Below are positions 28,059 to 47,574 of a stretch of 64,000 nucleotides of DNA, piece by piece. Position 1 is the stretch's first letter, and the number at the start of each line of letters is the position of its first letter. A program made the translations under genes and the position numbers. Below the pieces are notes generated by a model. That model saw only the letters and a list, made by a program, of their open reading frames with translations. It was not told where the DNA came from and searched no databases. Location: the NCBI RefSeq assembly GCF_040833975.1, contig NZ_CP162130.1, positions 1,636,001 to 1,700,000 on the forward strand, given 5' to 3'. This DNA is from Leptospira sp. WS92.C1. Its GTDB lineage: Bacteria > Spirochaetota > Leptospiria > Leptospirales > Leptospiraceae.

Positions 28059-28655
28059 ATGAATGAATTTTTAAAAGACATTCCCATTCTGTATTTCAAA
28101 GATAAGAAAGAATGGACTCAGTGGCTAAAAAAGAATCATACGATGGATTCTTCGATTTGGATCAAGTTTTCCAAAAAAGATTCCAACATTCCTTCGGTTA
28201 CGTATGCGGAAGCTCTGGAGGTCGCTTTGTGTTACGGTTGGATTGACAGTCAAAAACAAAAATACGATGAATCGTATTGGCTCCAAAAATTTTCCATCCG
28301 AGGTAAGAAGAGTCTTTGGTCCCAGATCAATCGCGAAAAGGCAAAAGACTTGATCGCAGACGGAAAGATGAAATCACCGGGACTCAAAGCGATCGACGCG
28401 GCCAAAAAAGACGGACGCTGGGATTCTGCGTATCCATCAGCGAGCAAAGCCGCGGTACCAAAAGAGTTTCAGGAATTGTTGAATACGAATTCAAAAGCAA
28501 ACGCTTTTTTTACAAAGCTCGATTCCGCAAATCGGTATGCGATTTTGTTTCGAATTTATAACGCAAAAAAACCCGAAACAAGAACAAAAAAGATGCAAGA
28601 GTTTTTGAAGATGCTGGAGAAGGGAGAAACGATTCACGGGTTTTTTAAAAAGTAA
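28059..28655 (+). CDS. YdeI/OmpD-associated family protein
   Basis: A 198-residue soluble protein of the YdeI (bacteriocin-protection) family. Typical blocks are WLKKNHTMDSSIWIKFSKK, VTYAEALEVALCYGWIDSQ, SIRGKKSLWSQINREKA and the C-terminal AILFRIYNAKKPETR. The biochemical role is not known; E. coli-type members were linked to bacteriocin or peptide tolerance. It is 6 nt after vapC, so it may share the toxin-antitoxin transcript, although a functional link is not indicated. Confidence 0.8.
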   Translation: MNEFLKDIPILYFKDKKEWTQWLKKNHTMDSSIWIKFSKKDSNIPSVTYAEALEVALCYGWIDSQKQKYDESYWLQKFSIRGKKSLWSQINREKAKDLIADGKMKSPGLKAIDAAKKDGRWDSAYPSASKAAVPKEFQELLNTNSKANAFFTKLDSANRYAILFRIYNAKKPETRTKKMQEFLKMLEKGETIHGFFKK

Positions 28656-28798
28656 TTTTGTATCGTTTCTTTGATCGGGAAGGGTTACATTTTTATCGGG
28701 TTCGGTTTTTTAAGACATTCTTCCTGAAAAGAGATCGGATCGATCGGATCTTGAAAAAAATCTTTCCAATCTCGGATCGAATTGAAATTCTACCATCA

Positions 28799-30004
<1,206 letters not shown>

Positions 30005-30069
30005 GTTAAAATTATCGGTTCTTCTGCTCGTCGCGGATCGCAGGCGGGCTATAACCATAGGGGAAACTT

Positions 30070-30778
<709 letters not shown>

Positions 30779-30790
30779 TGAGGAACACTT

Positions 30791-31105
30791 ATGAGTGAGA
30801 ATGAAGTAAAAGAAGAACGATCTGAGAGATCGGAATCGGCTGGCGAATCTTCCGGAGAAATGGAAGGAAAGCCGCAGAGAAAACAGAATAAATACAAGAA
30901 GAAGGTTTGCCGCTTTACTGCGGATCCCGAACTTGCAAAACAAATCAATTATAAGAACATCGAGCTTCTCGAAAGATTTATCACAAACCGCGGTAAAATC
31001 ATTCCAAGAAGAATCACAGGAACCAGCGCACGTTACCAAAGAGTTCTCGCGCGTGAGATCCGGAAAGCAAGAAGCATCGGTCTTCTTCCTTACAAGGTAA
31101 ACTGA
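30791..31105 (+). CDS. rpsR: 30S ribosomal protein S18
   Basis: Partner of S6 on the small subunit. The C-terminal 70 residues are the conserved S18 core: [32 protein letters not shown] and [12 protein letters not shown]. The first 35 residues are a charged, glutamate/serine-rich extension, making the protein 104 residues against the usual 75-90. The start ATG follows GAGGAACACTT, a good ribosome site. It belongs to the rpsF-ssb-rpsR-rplI operon. Confidence 0.95.
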
Positions 31106-31113
31106 GGTAAGAC

Positions 31114-31563
31114 ATGAGAGTGATATTACAAAAAGACGTTATCAACCTCGGAGACGCAGGCGACCTGAAGGAAGTTGCGGACGGTTATGCAAGAAATTTC
31201 CTTTTTCCTAAAAAACTCGCGGTTCGCGCCAACGAAGGAAATACAAAAGCGGCTCTTCATCAAAAGAAATTAGGCGAGCTCAAACGTGAAAAACGCAAAA
31301 AAGCGATGGAAGGTTATTCCTCCAATATCAACGGGAAAGAATACGATATCATCGTAAAAACCGGTGGTGGAGACAAACTCTTCGGAGCGGTAACTCCTAT
31401 GGACGTGGCTTCCATTTTAAAAAAGAACGGAATCGAACTCGATAAAAGAAAAATCGAGATCGCGGAGCCTATCCGCAGTCTGGGATCTTACAAGATCAAA
31501 ATTCGCCTTGCAGAAGGAATCCAGCCTGTAATTACGCTTCACGTAAAAAAAGAAGAAGAGTAA
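31114..31563 (+). CDS. rplI: 50S ribosomal protein L9
   Basis: Large-subunit protein with two domains joined by a long helix. MRVILQKDVINLGDAGDLK and VADGYARNFLFPKKLA are the N-terminal signature; KLGELKREKRKK forms the central helix, and the C-terminal RNA-binding domain ends in IQPVITLHVKKE. The 149 residues are the normal length. AGGTAAGAC precedes the ATG 8 nt after rpsR. Confidence 0.96.
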   Translation: MRVILQKDVINLGDAGDLKEVADGYARNFLFPKKLAVRANEGNTKAALHQKKLGELKREKRKKAMEGYSSNINGKEYDIIVKTGGGDKLFGAVTPMDVASILKKNGIELDKRKIEIAEPIRSLGSYKIKIRLAEGIQPVITLHVKKEEE

Positions 31564-31581
31564 TTCTTCTTTAAAGGGACG

Positions 31582-32910
<1,329 letters not shown>

Positions 32911-32951
32911 CTCTTATCTCAATCGATCAATACAACAGGAAATAGAAATCA

Positions 32952-34757
<1,806 letters not shown>

Positions 34758-34761
34758 ATTT

Positions 34762-35748
<987 letters not shown>

Positions 35749-35752
35749 TCGT

Positions 35753-38172
<2,420 letters not shown>

Positions 38173-38176
<4 letters not shown>

Positions 38177-38670
38177 TTCCCGATCGGATTTCCATTTCGA
38201 ACGACTACGGAAATATTTCCTGGTGGGACGAAGAAGAGGTAATTGCAAACTGCAAGATTCTGTTTCGAAAGGAATTATATGATTCTCACTGCGACCTCAA
38301 TCTTCTTTTGATTGGAGATGCCGATATGAAAGAAATCAATTTTTTGAGAAGGGGAAAGGGTAAAACCACGGACGTCCTTTCTTTTCCGTTAGAATTCGAT
38401 TTGGCTCCTTTGAGTTCAGTGCTTCAACAACGAAAGGGAAAATCGAGCTCCGCGCTGCCTCCGATCACGTTAGGCGAAATTGTAATTTCGATCGATACCC
38501 TGAAAAAACAAGCGTTGGAGATCGGACATTCCGAGAAAGAAGAATTTTATCGTCTGCTCGTACACGGTTTTTTACATCTTCTCGGATACGATCACGAACG
38601 AGGTGAGGAAGAAGAACAAGTCATGAAAGACAAGGAAGACGAATGTCTGGAAATTCTCCAGGGGCTCTAA
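38173..38670 (+). CDS. ybeY: Endoribonuclease YbeY, non-standard start
   Basis: Zinc-dependent endoribonuclease for 16S rRNA maturation and ribosome quality control. The zinc site is [12 protein letters not shown], and [13 protein letters not shown] is the conserved loop. The first standard start, TTG 38308, would remove about 45 residues that include the family's first helix (upstream frame reads [16 protein letters not shown]). No ATG/GTG/TTG is available there, so either CTG 38173, overlapping the pgpH stop as CTGA, or ATT 38176 is used; AGGGAAAGGA lies just upstream. This gives 165 residues, the normal length. Confidence 0.85.
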
Positions 38671-38675
38671 AGAAG

Positions 38676-39425
38676 ATGACGGGCATCGTACTTGAGTCCA
38701 GAGAGATTCAGGCTGGAGACGCGGTCATTCGTTTACTTCCGGAAGAAGGTCAGGTTGAAAATTTTCGGGTCCGTGGAATTCGAAAGAGTAAAACAAGACC
38801 TATCGCTTCGGTCGAACCGGGATCTCTTTCGAGCGTGGATTACTACAATGCAAGAAACCAAGAAATTCATAACGTAAAAGAAATATCGCTCTTGAACCGA
38901 TATGACCGTGCCAAGTCGGGTTATCTCGGAATGGTAATCGTATCTTATTTGGTGGAATTGGCTTCTTCGTTTACGCCGGATGGAGCGGAACATCCCGGAG
39001 AATTTCGTCTTCTTTCCGGAGCACTGGAAGAGCTGGAAGAGAACGGACCTTCGATTTTGATCCTTCCCTTTTTTAAACTTCGTCTGCTCGTGTCAGGAGG
39101 TTTTCTTTCGAAAGAACTTCTTTGTCATTCTTGCGGAACTGAGTTAAAGGAGATGGCTTCGGTGACTCTTCAGACCTCTCCTTTGGAAATTGTCTGTGGG
39201 AATTGTTTTCATTCGAACGAAAACGATCTCGGTCTTGTTCAATGGATCCAAACTTTTTTGATGCTTCGATTTCGCGATCTGAAGGAAAGAAAAATATCCG
39301 TTGAAAAGATCCTGGACCTGGACAGAATTTGCAATCGTATGCTTGAACCGATTCTTAGAAAAAAACTCAAATCGGCGACCACACTCTACGAAGCTTTGGG
39401 AGAGAATCTTGGAAAATTTTCTTAA
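38676..39425 (+). CDS. recO: DNA repair protein RecO
   Basis: RecFOR-pathway protein that loads RecA on gapped DNA. The 249-residue protein has the N-terminal OB fold ([19 protein letters not shown]), a helical domain and a zinc finger made of CHSCGTE and VCGNCF. ATG 38676 is preferred to the upstream in-frame ATG because [11 protein letters not shown] is the normal N-terminus. It starts 5 nt after ybeY. Its end overlaps the small gene that follows. Confidence 0.88.
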   Translation: MTGIVLESREIQAGDAVIRLLPEEGQVENFRVRGIRKSKTRPIASVEPGSLSSVDYYNARNQEIHNVKEISLLNRYDRAKSGYLGMVIVSYLVELASSFTPDGAEHPGEFRLLSGALEELEENGPSILILPFFKLRLLVSGGFLSKELLCHSCGTELKEMASVTLQTSPLEIVCGNCFHSNENDLGLVQWIQTFLMLRFRDLKERKISVEKILDLDRICNRMLEPILRKKLKSATTLYEALGENLGKFS

Positions 39426-39660
39426 AACCGGACTCTTTGGATTTTATTTTTTAACGCTTTTGTTTCTCGTAGTTTTGGATATCCGTTGGGATCAAAAATC
39501 TCCGGTCCAGATTCCATTTCGCGCACAACAAGAGGAACGGGGAAAAAGATCAGTACTTGTTTCCATTCTGGATTTGAAAAAAGTGGTATTTCAGGAACTG
39601 GAAATTAGCTGGGAAAATGCGCGGAAGAAGAATGTGTTTTACGGCTCCGAAAAAAAATAA
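39409..39660 (+). CDS. Small single-pass membrane protein, unknown
   Basis: An 83-residue protein I do not recognise. It starts at TTG 39409 inside the end of recO, with GGGAGAG 4 nt before it, and reads [28 protein letters not shown]; residues 7-22 form one transmembrane helix. The C-terminal half is charged ([16 protein letters not shown]). A longer frame from 39301 would run through recO in another frame and is unlikely. It may be an assembly factor or a small inner-membrane protein; nothing shows its role. Confidence 0.5.
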   Translation: MENFLKTGLFGFYFLTLLFLVVLDIRWDQKSPVQIPFRAQQEERGKRSVLVSILDLKKVVFQELEISWENARKKNVFYGSEKK

Positions 39661-39850
39661 GCTTTCATTGAAAGGAAAATTTGCGGCTGTAAGATTCTGA
39701 AGTATTATAAAGAAAAGTAGACACGGTTTGTTTTTAGAAGTTGTCGTCAGGTTCTTTTTTATGAAAAGAAATGAATGTAGCAAAACGCATTTTATATTTT
39801 GTTAAAGTTGAAAGAATGTTTGGAACGGTTATGATTCGAAAGGTGTTTTC

Positions 39851-39866
39851 TGTTGGAGTTCCAACA
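39851..39866. repeat. Leptospira-type short palindrome
   Basis: TGTTGGAGTTCCAACA: arms TGTTGGA and TCCAACA pair perfectly around GT. A related but imperfect 16-mer, TGTAGGAACCCCAACA, is at 52363-52378. Short palindromes of this kind are scattered between genes in Leptospira genomes. Confidence 0.55.
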
Positions 39867-39930
39867 AAAGGAAACTTTTACTTGCAAAATTTGATTTTTG
39901 TGATAGAGGAAAATCTCCGTTTTTTTCCAC

Positions 39931-39962
39931 CACCCACCCCTCCACCCGAATTCGGGGTGGGG
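39931..39962. repeat. C-rich/G-rich near-palindrome with GAATTC centre
   Basis: CACCC repeats on the left, GAATTC at 39948-39953 and GGGGTGGGG on the right could fold into a GC-rich hairpin with one bulge. The neighbouring TTTTTT (39921-39926) precedes it on this strand. Confidence 0.45.
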
Positions 39963-40059
39963 CTGATTTTCACGAAAAAATTGTCGTACTTCCGACGGGT
40001 CCTTTTCCAGGTTCAAACAACAATAATCGGCTTCTCGCTCTCTATGGATCGATCTTAAA

Positions 40060-41819
40060 ATGAAAGAAAATGAAACACTCAAACAAATCGTATTGAAAGC
40101 TCTGGAGGAAGGAGTAAAGGAAGTCATCGCTTCTTTTCCGGATTTGGATTTGAATTCCCTAAAAATAAAAATCGAATACTCCAGGGATGAAAAATTCGGA
40201 GACTATTCCACTTCATTTGCATTAGAAAATTCTAAACTGCTTAAAAAAAATCCGATCCAGGTTTCTCAGGATCTGGTAGCTATTCTTCAAAGGAAAACCG
40301 ATCTTTTTGAAACTGTGGACTTTACTCCCCCTGGTTTTGTAAATTTTAGAATTTCACCGGCCTTTCTTTTGAAGTTTGTAGAATCTTCGATTTTAAAGGG
40401 AAATTATTTTCCTCAGGTAAACAAATCTCTCAAGATCAATCTTGAGTTTGTTTCCGCAAATCCTACGGGTCCTTTGAATATCGTTTCCGCGAGGGCCGCT
40501 GCCACCGGAGACGCTATGGCCTCTTTGTTAAAAGCGGTCGGTCATAAGGTGGATAAGGAATTTTATATCAACGATTACGGAAACCAGGTTTTTTTACTCG
40601 GTGTTTCGACCTTAGTTCGAATCCGGGAAATCAAGGGAGAATCGTTTACTCTTCAGGAATCCGAAGATACGACTTCGATCGAAGACGTTCTTGAAAAGAA
40701 TATTCTTCCCGCAGAAGGATATCGCGGAGAATACATTAAGGAAATTGCAAGTTCGTTTCTGAAAGACTCGAATCGAGCGCCAAAAATAGAATCTCTTCTC
40801 AAAGAAAAGAAATATAGGGAACTCGCCGAGCTTTGTTCTGCTTGGACCGTCGAAAGCAATCTGATTTGGCAGAGAAAGGATTTGGATGCGTTTGGTGTGG
40901 AGTTTGACAATTACTTCAGCGAGAAAACTCTTCACGAGTCCGACAAAGTTTTGGCCGTAATGAAGGACCTCGAGACCTCAGGAAAAATTTTCGAAGAGGA
41001 TGGGAAGAAAGTGTTTCGTTCCACGGAATACGGAGACGATAAGGATCGTGTCGTAGTAAGAGACGATGGAAGGCCGACTTACTTGCTCGCTGATATCGCT
41101 TATCATAAGAATAAAATCGAAAGAGGTTACGATCGTATCTTCGATATCTGGGGACCGGACCATCACGGATATATCGCGAGACTTTCCGGTGCGGTCCAAT
41201 CCTTGCAATATCCGAAGGAAAATTTCAAAGTTATCATCGCCCAGCAAGTCAATCTTTTGGAATCGGGACAAAAAGTAAAGATGAGCAAACGCGCCGGCTC
41301 TTTTCAGACGATGAGCGATCTGATCGGATTTTTAGGCAAACACGGAAAGGATGTGGGTCGTTATTTTTTTGTAATGCGATCTTTAGATGCGCCATTGGAC
41401 TTTGATCTGGATCTCGCAAAAGACGAGTCCGATAAGAATCCGGTTTTTTATCTCCAATACGCTCACGCGAGAATCTGTTCTATCTTCAAGGAAGTGGGTA
41501 AGGAAACTTCCGCAGAATCGGCGGCCGGATTGGAAATGACGGAGGAAAGAAAACGTCTTCTTTTTTGGATTGCACGTTTTCCAGAAGAAATATTCGATTC
41601 TGCAAATGCGATGGAACCGCATCGTGTTACGAACTATCTCCAGAGTTTTGCGAAGACGTTTACGAGCTTTTACTTGGGCAAGAACAACCGCCTGAAGGAT
41701 GCAACCCCAGAAGTCCGTCTTGGTCTTGCAAGAATTTGTTTGGCTGCAAGGAACGTTTTGTCACAAGGTCTTTCTTTGATCGGAGTTTCCGCTCCGGAAC
41801 GGATGGATAAGGAATCCTA

Positions 41820-41820
<1 letters not shown>
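40060..41820 (+). CDS. argS: Arginyl-tRNA synthetase with altered HIGH motif
   Basis: Class I synthetase charging tRNA-Arg. The 586-residue protein keeps the N-terminal Add-1 domain, the KMSK loop K407-MSKR, and the DALR anticodon domain with [11 protein letters not shown]. In the ATP site the conserved SANPTGPL is followed by NIVSAR (residues 140-145) where most ArgRS have H-[IV]-G-H, so both histidines are missing. The rest is normal and it is the only argS seen, so it is presumably active. It overlaps cinA by 1 nt (TAATG). Confidence 0.93.
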
Positions 41821-43072
<1,252 letters not shown>

Positions 43073-43076
<4 letters not shown>

Positions 43077-44152
43077 AGCTCTTTCCAATCACTGGGTTTT
43101 CATTTTTATTTACGATTGTCTTTTTTTATCTTTTAGGAAACTCCTATCCTACGGCTTCCGGGATCCAAAAAGTCTGGGCGTTTTCGAAAGCGGCTCATGC
43201 GGGAATGGTTCCTGATCCTCGTTTTCCTTGGAACCCCGATGAGAATCTGAACGGATATAAATTTGAGAATTCTTATTATACGATTCATTCCTCGAATGGA
43301 ATCGCGTTAGACGATACAAGGAAAATCGAATATCCTCTGAACACAAAAGGATATCTGGAATATAAAAAAATCGGCGCCGAAGTGAACTTTTATTCCCCGA
43401 GTGGAGAAATTCTTTGGACAAAGGAATATAGAAGTTATCCGAGAATTTCGGCTTCCGCAAATCTTGTGCTTTTGATCGCAGGGGACCATAACCAGGTGCT
43501 TCTTTCCGATATCAATGGCAATTCTACCGGGATCGGTAAATTAGACGGTCGTTTTTTGACGGATTATTGGTTTGCATCCGATTCTAAAATTACTGGAGTT
43601 TTATTTTCTGGAGGCGAGTTGTTTGTGCTCGATTCGATTGGAGCCGTAAAAATCAAAAAGGATCTTGGAACTGAAAAAAATCCCGTTTTTGCAAAGAGTA
43701 TTTCTTTGTCCCCGGATGGTAGAAAAACAGCGATCCATTTGCTGAGCGCAAACAAGGATCGAATTTTGATTTTAGATGAAAACGGGGACGAATTTTCATC
43801 TTATGAATTGGATTCGATCCATCCTCATAAACTTTATTTTGCGGTTTCCAATACAGGGGAGGTTTTAGTTTCCGCTTCCGATAGAATGACGTTTTACAGC
43901 GATTCCGGAAAAAAACTTTTGGAATCGAAAAGAACTTCGGGAATTGGAGTTTATCAAACTGCGTTTCACAACGGAAGTTGGTTTGTCGCCGAGTTGAATC
44001 AGGAAATTCTATTTTTAGACGAAACGGGTCGTATTCTTAAAAAGGAAAAGATTAAGGGCTCGGATTTGCCTGTTAGATTTTTTCCATCCGGTAAGACCGG
44101 TTCTGTGGTTTTGGAAAGCGGAAAAGAATTGTTTTTATTTAGAAATTTATAA
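43073..44152 (+). CDS. Hypothetical exported beta-propeller-like protein
   Basis: A 359-residue protein starting with a membrane segment ([17 protein letters not shown], about residues 9-25), either an uncleaved signal anchor or signal peptide. The rest is made of repeated beta-strand units with endings such as [31 protein letters not shown] and [10 protein letters not shown], resembling PQQ- or WD-like propeller blades. No catalytic motif is seen. It shares an ATGA overlap with cinA. Function unknown, probably in the periplasm. Confidence 0.75.
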
Positions 44153-44219
44153 TATTTGAATGATCCTATTTTGAATTCTATTTGTTCCGACAATGGATTC
44201 CTGTAAAAAAAGCTTGATG

Positions 44220-44238
44220 CGGACTTGAAGTCCGTTTT
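44220..44238 (+). terminator. Short hairpin with T-tract after the propeller gene
   Basis: CGGACT and AGTCCG pair around TGA and are followed by TTTT, 68 nt past the stop at 44152 and just before the convergent response regulator gene ends. Small but well placed as a + strand terminator. Confidence 0.45.
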
Positions 44239-44267
44239 GAAATAAAATCTGGCAATTACTATAAATT

Positions 44268-45257
44268 CTAAACTTCGTAGATCGACAAAGATTTGTAACT
44301 TTTGTTTCCTTGTTTATCCAACAAGGCAATGATTTCGGTTCTTTTTTCCTTTTCGATATTAAAAATCAATTGATCCGAAATCTCTCTACAGATATACAAC
44401 CCTCTTCCATGAGAGTCGGCAAGACCCGGCGGAAATCCGGTATTTTCGTCCACCGTGATATGGCGATCGAGGCGTTTGAGAATTTCCTTTTTATCTAAAG
44501 AACCGAAGTGATCTCGGATCACGATGATAAACGTGTTGTCCGCGATTCCGTATCCGATTTCAAAAAAATCGGATTCCGCAAGTTGAATATTTTCCAAGGG
44601 AATCACGAGATCGCGAGAAGGAAGTTCATATTGGTATTTATAGTTTCCCTTTGAGTCTCTCGGAGCGCGTATCATCGCGTTTGAAGTCAACTCCTCCAAG
44701 ATTTGCTGAATCGCGTTAGGCGCCCCTTTTTCGACGAGAAATTTCGCGATCCGATTGCAGAGAAAGTTTCTTTGCTCGTCCGAATAAATTCTTTTATAGA
44801 TCACGGTTTCGGGCGAAGGAACGGCAAATTCAGTATCTTCGTCGGATTCCTGGATTTTAAAATCGGCACCGAAGTATTTTTCGACTCCAAAGATATTCTT
44901 GGTCAAAAGCTTGTGAACCATCACCGAAATCAGCTTGATGTCTAAAAAGGAATACTTAGGTATGATATTCCAAATTCCGTGTTTATACGCAAAGTTGATA
45001 TAATCGTTGATATTGTATGCGGTCATTAGGGTATAAAGTACGTGAGGAAATTCGTGTTGAATCGTCTTGATCAGATCCAATCCTGTTTTTCCGGGCATCC
45101 GTATGTCCGTGATGACAAGATGAACTTCTTCGTTTCTTAAAACCTGAATTGCCTCGTCGTAGTTTTCCGCATCCAGAACTTTATATTTACCGGAAAGCAG
45201 ATCCTTGATCGCTTCCCGGATGGAATGAATGTCTTCTACAATTAGGATATTGTACAT
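44268..45257 (-). CDS. Response regulator with C-terminal GHKL ATPase domain
   Basis: A 329-residue protein. Residues 1-120 are a receiver: LIVEDIHS, phospho-acceptor D51 in VITDIRMPG, and K101. The second half resembles an anti-sigma-factor or RsbW-type ATPase: [10 protein letters not shown] as N box, VIRDHFGS and [16 protein letters not shown] as glycine boxes. No DNA-binding domain is present. The output might therefore be a phosphotransfer or partner-switching step. Its start overlaps the stop of the adjacent sensor kinase, so they form a pair. Confidence 0.85.
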   Translation of the reverse strand: MYNILIVEDIHSIREAIKDLLSGKYKVLDAENYDEAIQVLRNEEVHLVITDIRMPGKTGLDLIKTIQHEFPHVLYTLMTAYNINDYINFAYKHGIWNIIPKYSFLDIKLISVMVHKLLTKNIFGVEKYFGADFKIQESDEDTEFAVPSPETVIYKRIYSDEQRNFLCNRIAKFLVEKGAPNAIQQILEELTSNAMIRAPRDSKGNYKYQYELPSRDLVIPLENIQLAESDFFEIGYGIADNTFIIVIRDHFGSLDKKEILKRLDRHITVDENTGFPPGLADSHGRGLYICREISDQLIFNIEKEKRTEIIALLDKQGNKSYKSLSIYEV

Positions 45258-46390
45258 TAGGAAGAAAACCCGTGGTTTTGAGTGAAGGGAAGTGAGACTC
45301 GAAAACGGGTTTTTCGTTCAAAGGATTTTACGGATAATTCCCCGCCGTGTTCGCGCACGATCGAATGACAAATCGACAATCCGAGTCCGGTTCCGATTCC
45401 CATTTTATTTTTTGTAAAGAATGGAGAGAATATCTTATCGATAAGATTGTCCGGAATTCCTCCGGCGTTGTCTTCTACGATGATATGAACCATATTTCTT
45501 GTTTTACGGACTTCCACTCGAATTTTTCCTTCACCGTAATCAAATGCCTGTAGGGAATTTTTAAATAGATTGATAAAAAGACGTTCCATCTTTACCGGAT
45601 TGTATTGGAAGATGGTTCCGGGTTCGCAGAGCATTTCCCAGGTGATGTTTTTGGATAATACAGGATAAACCCAAATCACATTTTCTTTCGCCTTTTGAAT
45701 GGTTTCTGAAATATCCGCCGAAGTTGTAACCAGTTTATCCGGTTTCGCAAAACTGATGATATCCGATACAATCATCGCTGCCCGTGTTAGGTCCTCTTTC
45801 ATCATATCCAATCGTTTTTTAAAGAAGTCCGGGTCTATGGAAGTGAGATTGTTCAGAAGACTCTGTAGTGTTAGACTCATCCCGGTCAAAGGATTGTTGA
45901 GCTCATGTGCAACTCCGGAAATAAAAATTCCCAAGGAAGCAAGATTTCGAATTCTGAGATTTTCCTCTTCTTTTTCTTTGATCCTTGTGATATTGCTTAC
46001 CTTTTCCAAAACGGAACCTACGATACCGTCTTTTTGAATCGGATAAAAATCCAAATAAAAGGTTTCCTTTTGTCCCCGAACCGAGTGAAAGATTTCACGG
46101 CTCACATCGGATTTCGGATATTCGAAATATTGATTGAAGTTATCTTCCGTAGATCGCATATCTTTCATCGGACAATACGGACAGACCTCGTTTCGATTGT
46201 AGAGAACCTCATAACACTTTTTTCCGATAATAGAGGAGAAGCCGGGTTGACCCGAAAATTCTAGCGTGGATCGGTTGACCCTCCGGATACGGAATCCCGG
46301 ATCGATCAATACTAACGGCTCGGTAATCCCATCTAAAATGGATTGTAATTCACCGGCTCTTTCTAAGAGATTTTCCTGCAATGAGGACAT
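45257..46390 (-). CDS. PAS-domain sensor histidine kinase
   Basis: A 377-residue soluble kinase without transmembrane helices. A PAS domain (residues 10-130) contains C70-PYC-P, a CxxC pair often found in redox- or metal-sensing PAS domains. The dimerisation box has the phospho-histidine H162 in [13 protein letters not shown], and the ATPase domain has [22 protein letters not shown] and [14 protein letters not shown]. It directly precedes the receiver-ATPase gene with a 1-nt overlap. It should phosphorylate D51 of that partner. The signal is unknown. Confidence 0.9.
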   Translation of the reverse strand: MSSLQENLLERAGELQSILDGITEPLVLIDPGFRIRRVNRSTLEFSGQPGFSSIIGKKCYEVLYNRNEVCPYCPMKDMRSTEDNFNQYFEYPKSDVSREIFHSVRGQKETFYLDFYPIQKDGIVGSVLEKVSNITRIKEKEEENLRIRNLASLGIFISGVAHELNNPLTGMSLTLQSLLNNLTSIDPDFFKKRLDMMKEDLTRAAMIVSDIISFAKPDKLVTTSADISETIQKAKENVIWVYPVLSKNITWEMLCEPGTIFQYNPVKMERLFINLFKNSLQAFDYGEGKIRVEVRKTRNMVHIIVEDNAGGIPDNLIDKIFSPFFTKNKMGIGTGLGLSICHSIVREHGGELSVKSFERKTRFRVSLPFTQNHGFSS

Positions 46391-46396
46391 GAAGAT

Positions 46397-47182
46397 TCAA
46401 TATTGTAGAGAATCTTTAAAAGTTTGCAGTAACTTTTTTTTATTTTTTGCGGATTCTTGAGTCTGCATTTCCTGAAGTCTAAGAATTTGAATGAGAAAAT
46501 CCTCAATCAGTTTTAAGTAAAACTCCTGCTTAAAATTGGATCGTTCTCGATTGATTCCTTCATCCGGAAGATATTGGATCGGATAACGTACTTCTTTTCC
46601 GTTTTTGTCGGCTTGTACGACGATATCGTCTACATTCTGATCCAACGGAGTATCATCGATCAAACGAATGATTGTAGAATCGGATCCGTCTGCGTTCTCA
46701 GCTTTGATCTCCGTCACAACCCGGGAAAGGGTCGTACCCGTAAATTCTAGAAGAATCGATTTGCTTTCCGCTCTTTCGATCCCGTTTCTTCCTTCCTGTA
46801 TGGAATGTTTTACAACTTTGATTCCCTTTCGATTCGGAAACGTTCCCAAAAAGGATATGTACGTCCCGTTTGGAACGGAGTCTATTTTTTCTAATTTTAA
46901 AAGTTCACGCGCAGAACCGAGATCTTCGTAGGCTCTCAAAATTCTTCGATTGAGTATGGAAGCGGTATCCGATTTCGATTTAGGATGTTCTTCAGTCTCC
47001 TTTCCTTGGGAAGGAATCGGATAGGAAAGAAGAAATAAAATGCAAAGGATCGGAAATAGGAACGATCGCCACTTTCTCGGAGAAGAGTTTCTTTGAGAAA
47101 ACGATTCTTCTCCGAACTTTCCAAAAATTGAATTAAGGAGTGGGAACGGCAGGCGCAGTTGTAGGCGGCGCGGTTGTTTCAC
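46397..47182 (-). CDS. Exported hypothetical protein overlapping secG
   Basis: A 261-residue protein of unknown function. A hydrophobic segment ([18 protein letters not shown], about residues 41-58) before a cleavage-like SQGKE marks it as exported, after a long basic leader. The rest is polar and beta-rich with a helical C-terminus ([17 protein letters not shown]). The start used is GTG 47182, which has a good AGAGGAG ribosome site but lies 50 nt inside secG; no other ATG/GTG/TTG occurs before the signal, so ATT 47128 is the only alternative. The kinase gene follows 6 nt later. Confidence 0.65.
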   Translation of the reverse strand: MKQPRRLQLRLPFPLLNSIFGKFGEESFSQRNSSPRKWRSFLFPILCILFLLSYPIPSQGKETEEHPKSKSDTASILNRRILRAYEDLGSARELLKLEKIDSVPNGTYISFLGTFPNRKGIKVVKHSIQEGRNGIERAESKSILLEFTGTTLSRVVTEIKAENADGSDSTIIRLIDDTPLDQNVDDIVVQADKNGKEVRYPIQYLPDEGINRERSNFKQEFYLKLIEDFLIQILRLQEMQTQESAKNKKKLLQTFKDSLQY

Positions 47183-47465
47183 TTTTGGTCTCCTCTGGAG
47201 GTGCGGTCAAAGTAGGAGCGGTTTCCGGCATCAGTCGATCTTCTTTTTTTGCAAAGAGAAAGGAAAGAAAAAGAGAAAGAATGATAAAAAGAATCGCAGT
47301 GACCCGAGTCGCTTTTGTCAGAACGTCCGCGGTCGAGGAACCGAAAACGGATTGGCTGGAGCCACCTCCCAATAATCCTCCACCTTTTCCGGTTTGAATC
47401 ATAACCAGAAGAACCAGAAAAAGAGAAACAATAACAAAGAATGTAAGAATGACCCCGTTTAACAT
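47133..47465 (-). CDS. secG: Preprotein translocase subunit SecG
   Basis: Small SecYEG subunit that aids protein export. The 110-residue protein has two transmembrane helices, [19 protein letters not shown] and [17 protein letters not shown], around the signature [19 protein letters not shown]. The C-terminal 35 residues are a proline/threonine/alanine-rich tail, a low-complexity extension. tpiA lies upstream by 109 nt, an order common in bacteria. Confidence 0.92.
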   Translation of the reverse strand: MLNGVILTFFVIVSLFLVLLVMIQTGKGGGLLGGGSSQSVFGSSTADVLTKATRVTAILFIILSLFLSFLFAKKEDRLMPETAPTLTAPPEETKSETTAPPTTAPAVPTP

Positions 47466-47574
47466 ATCAGTTCCTGAAAAAAATTGAATTCATTGCCAGA
47501 TTATGAAGGCTAAAGGGCATGACAATTAAAATACTCTTGCTCAGAGACCCGTTCGGGTGTGTTACAGAGGGGAT

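Larger units (their letters stand above)
39661..40059 (+). other. Gene-free spacer before argS with palindromic repeats
   Basis: About 400 nt without a credible gene. It holds a perfect 7-bp palindrome (39851-39866) and a C-rich to G-rich near-palindrome around GAATTC (39931-39962). Short frames on both strands across it lack ribosome sites and protein-like composition. The argS promoter should lie in the last 100 nt. Confidence 0.5.

Noticed and set aside
39792..40127. 111-residue - strand frame in the spacer before argS
   Set aside because: Covers palindromic repeats and runs into argS; low-complexity translation and no start signal.
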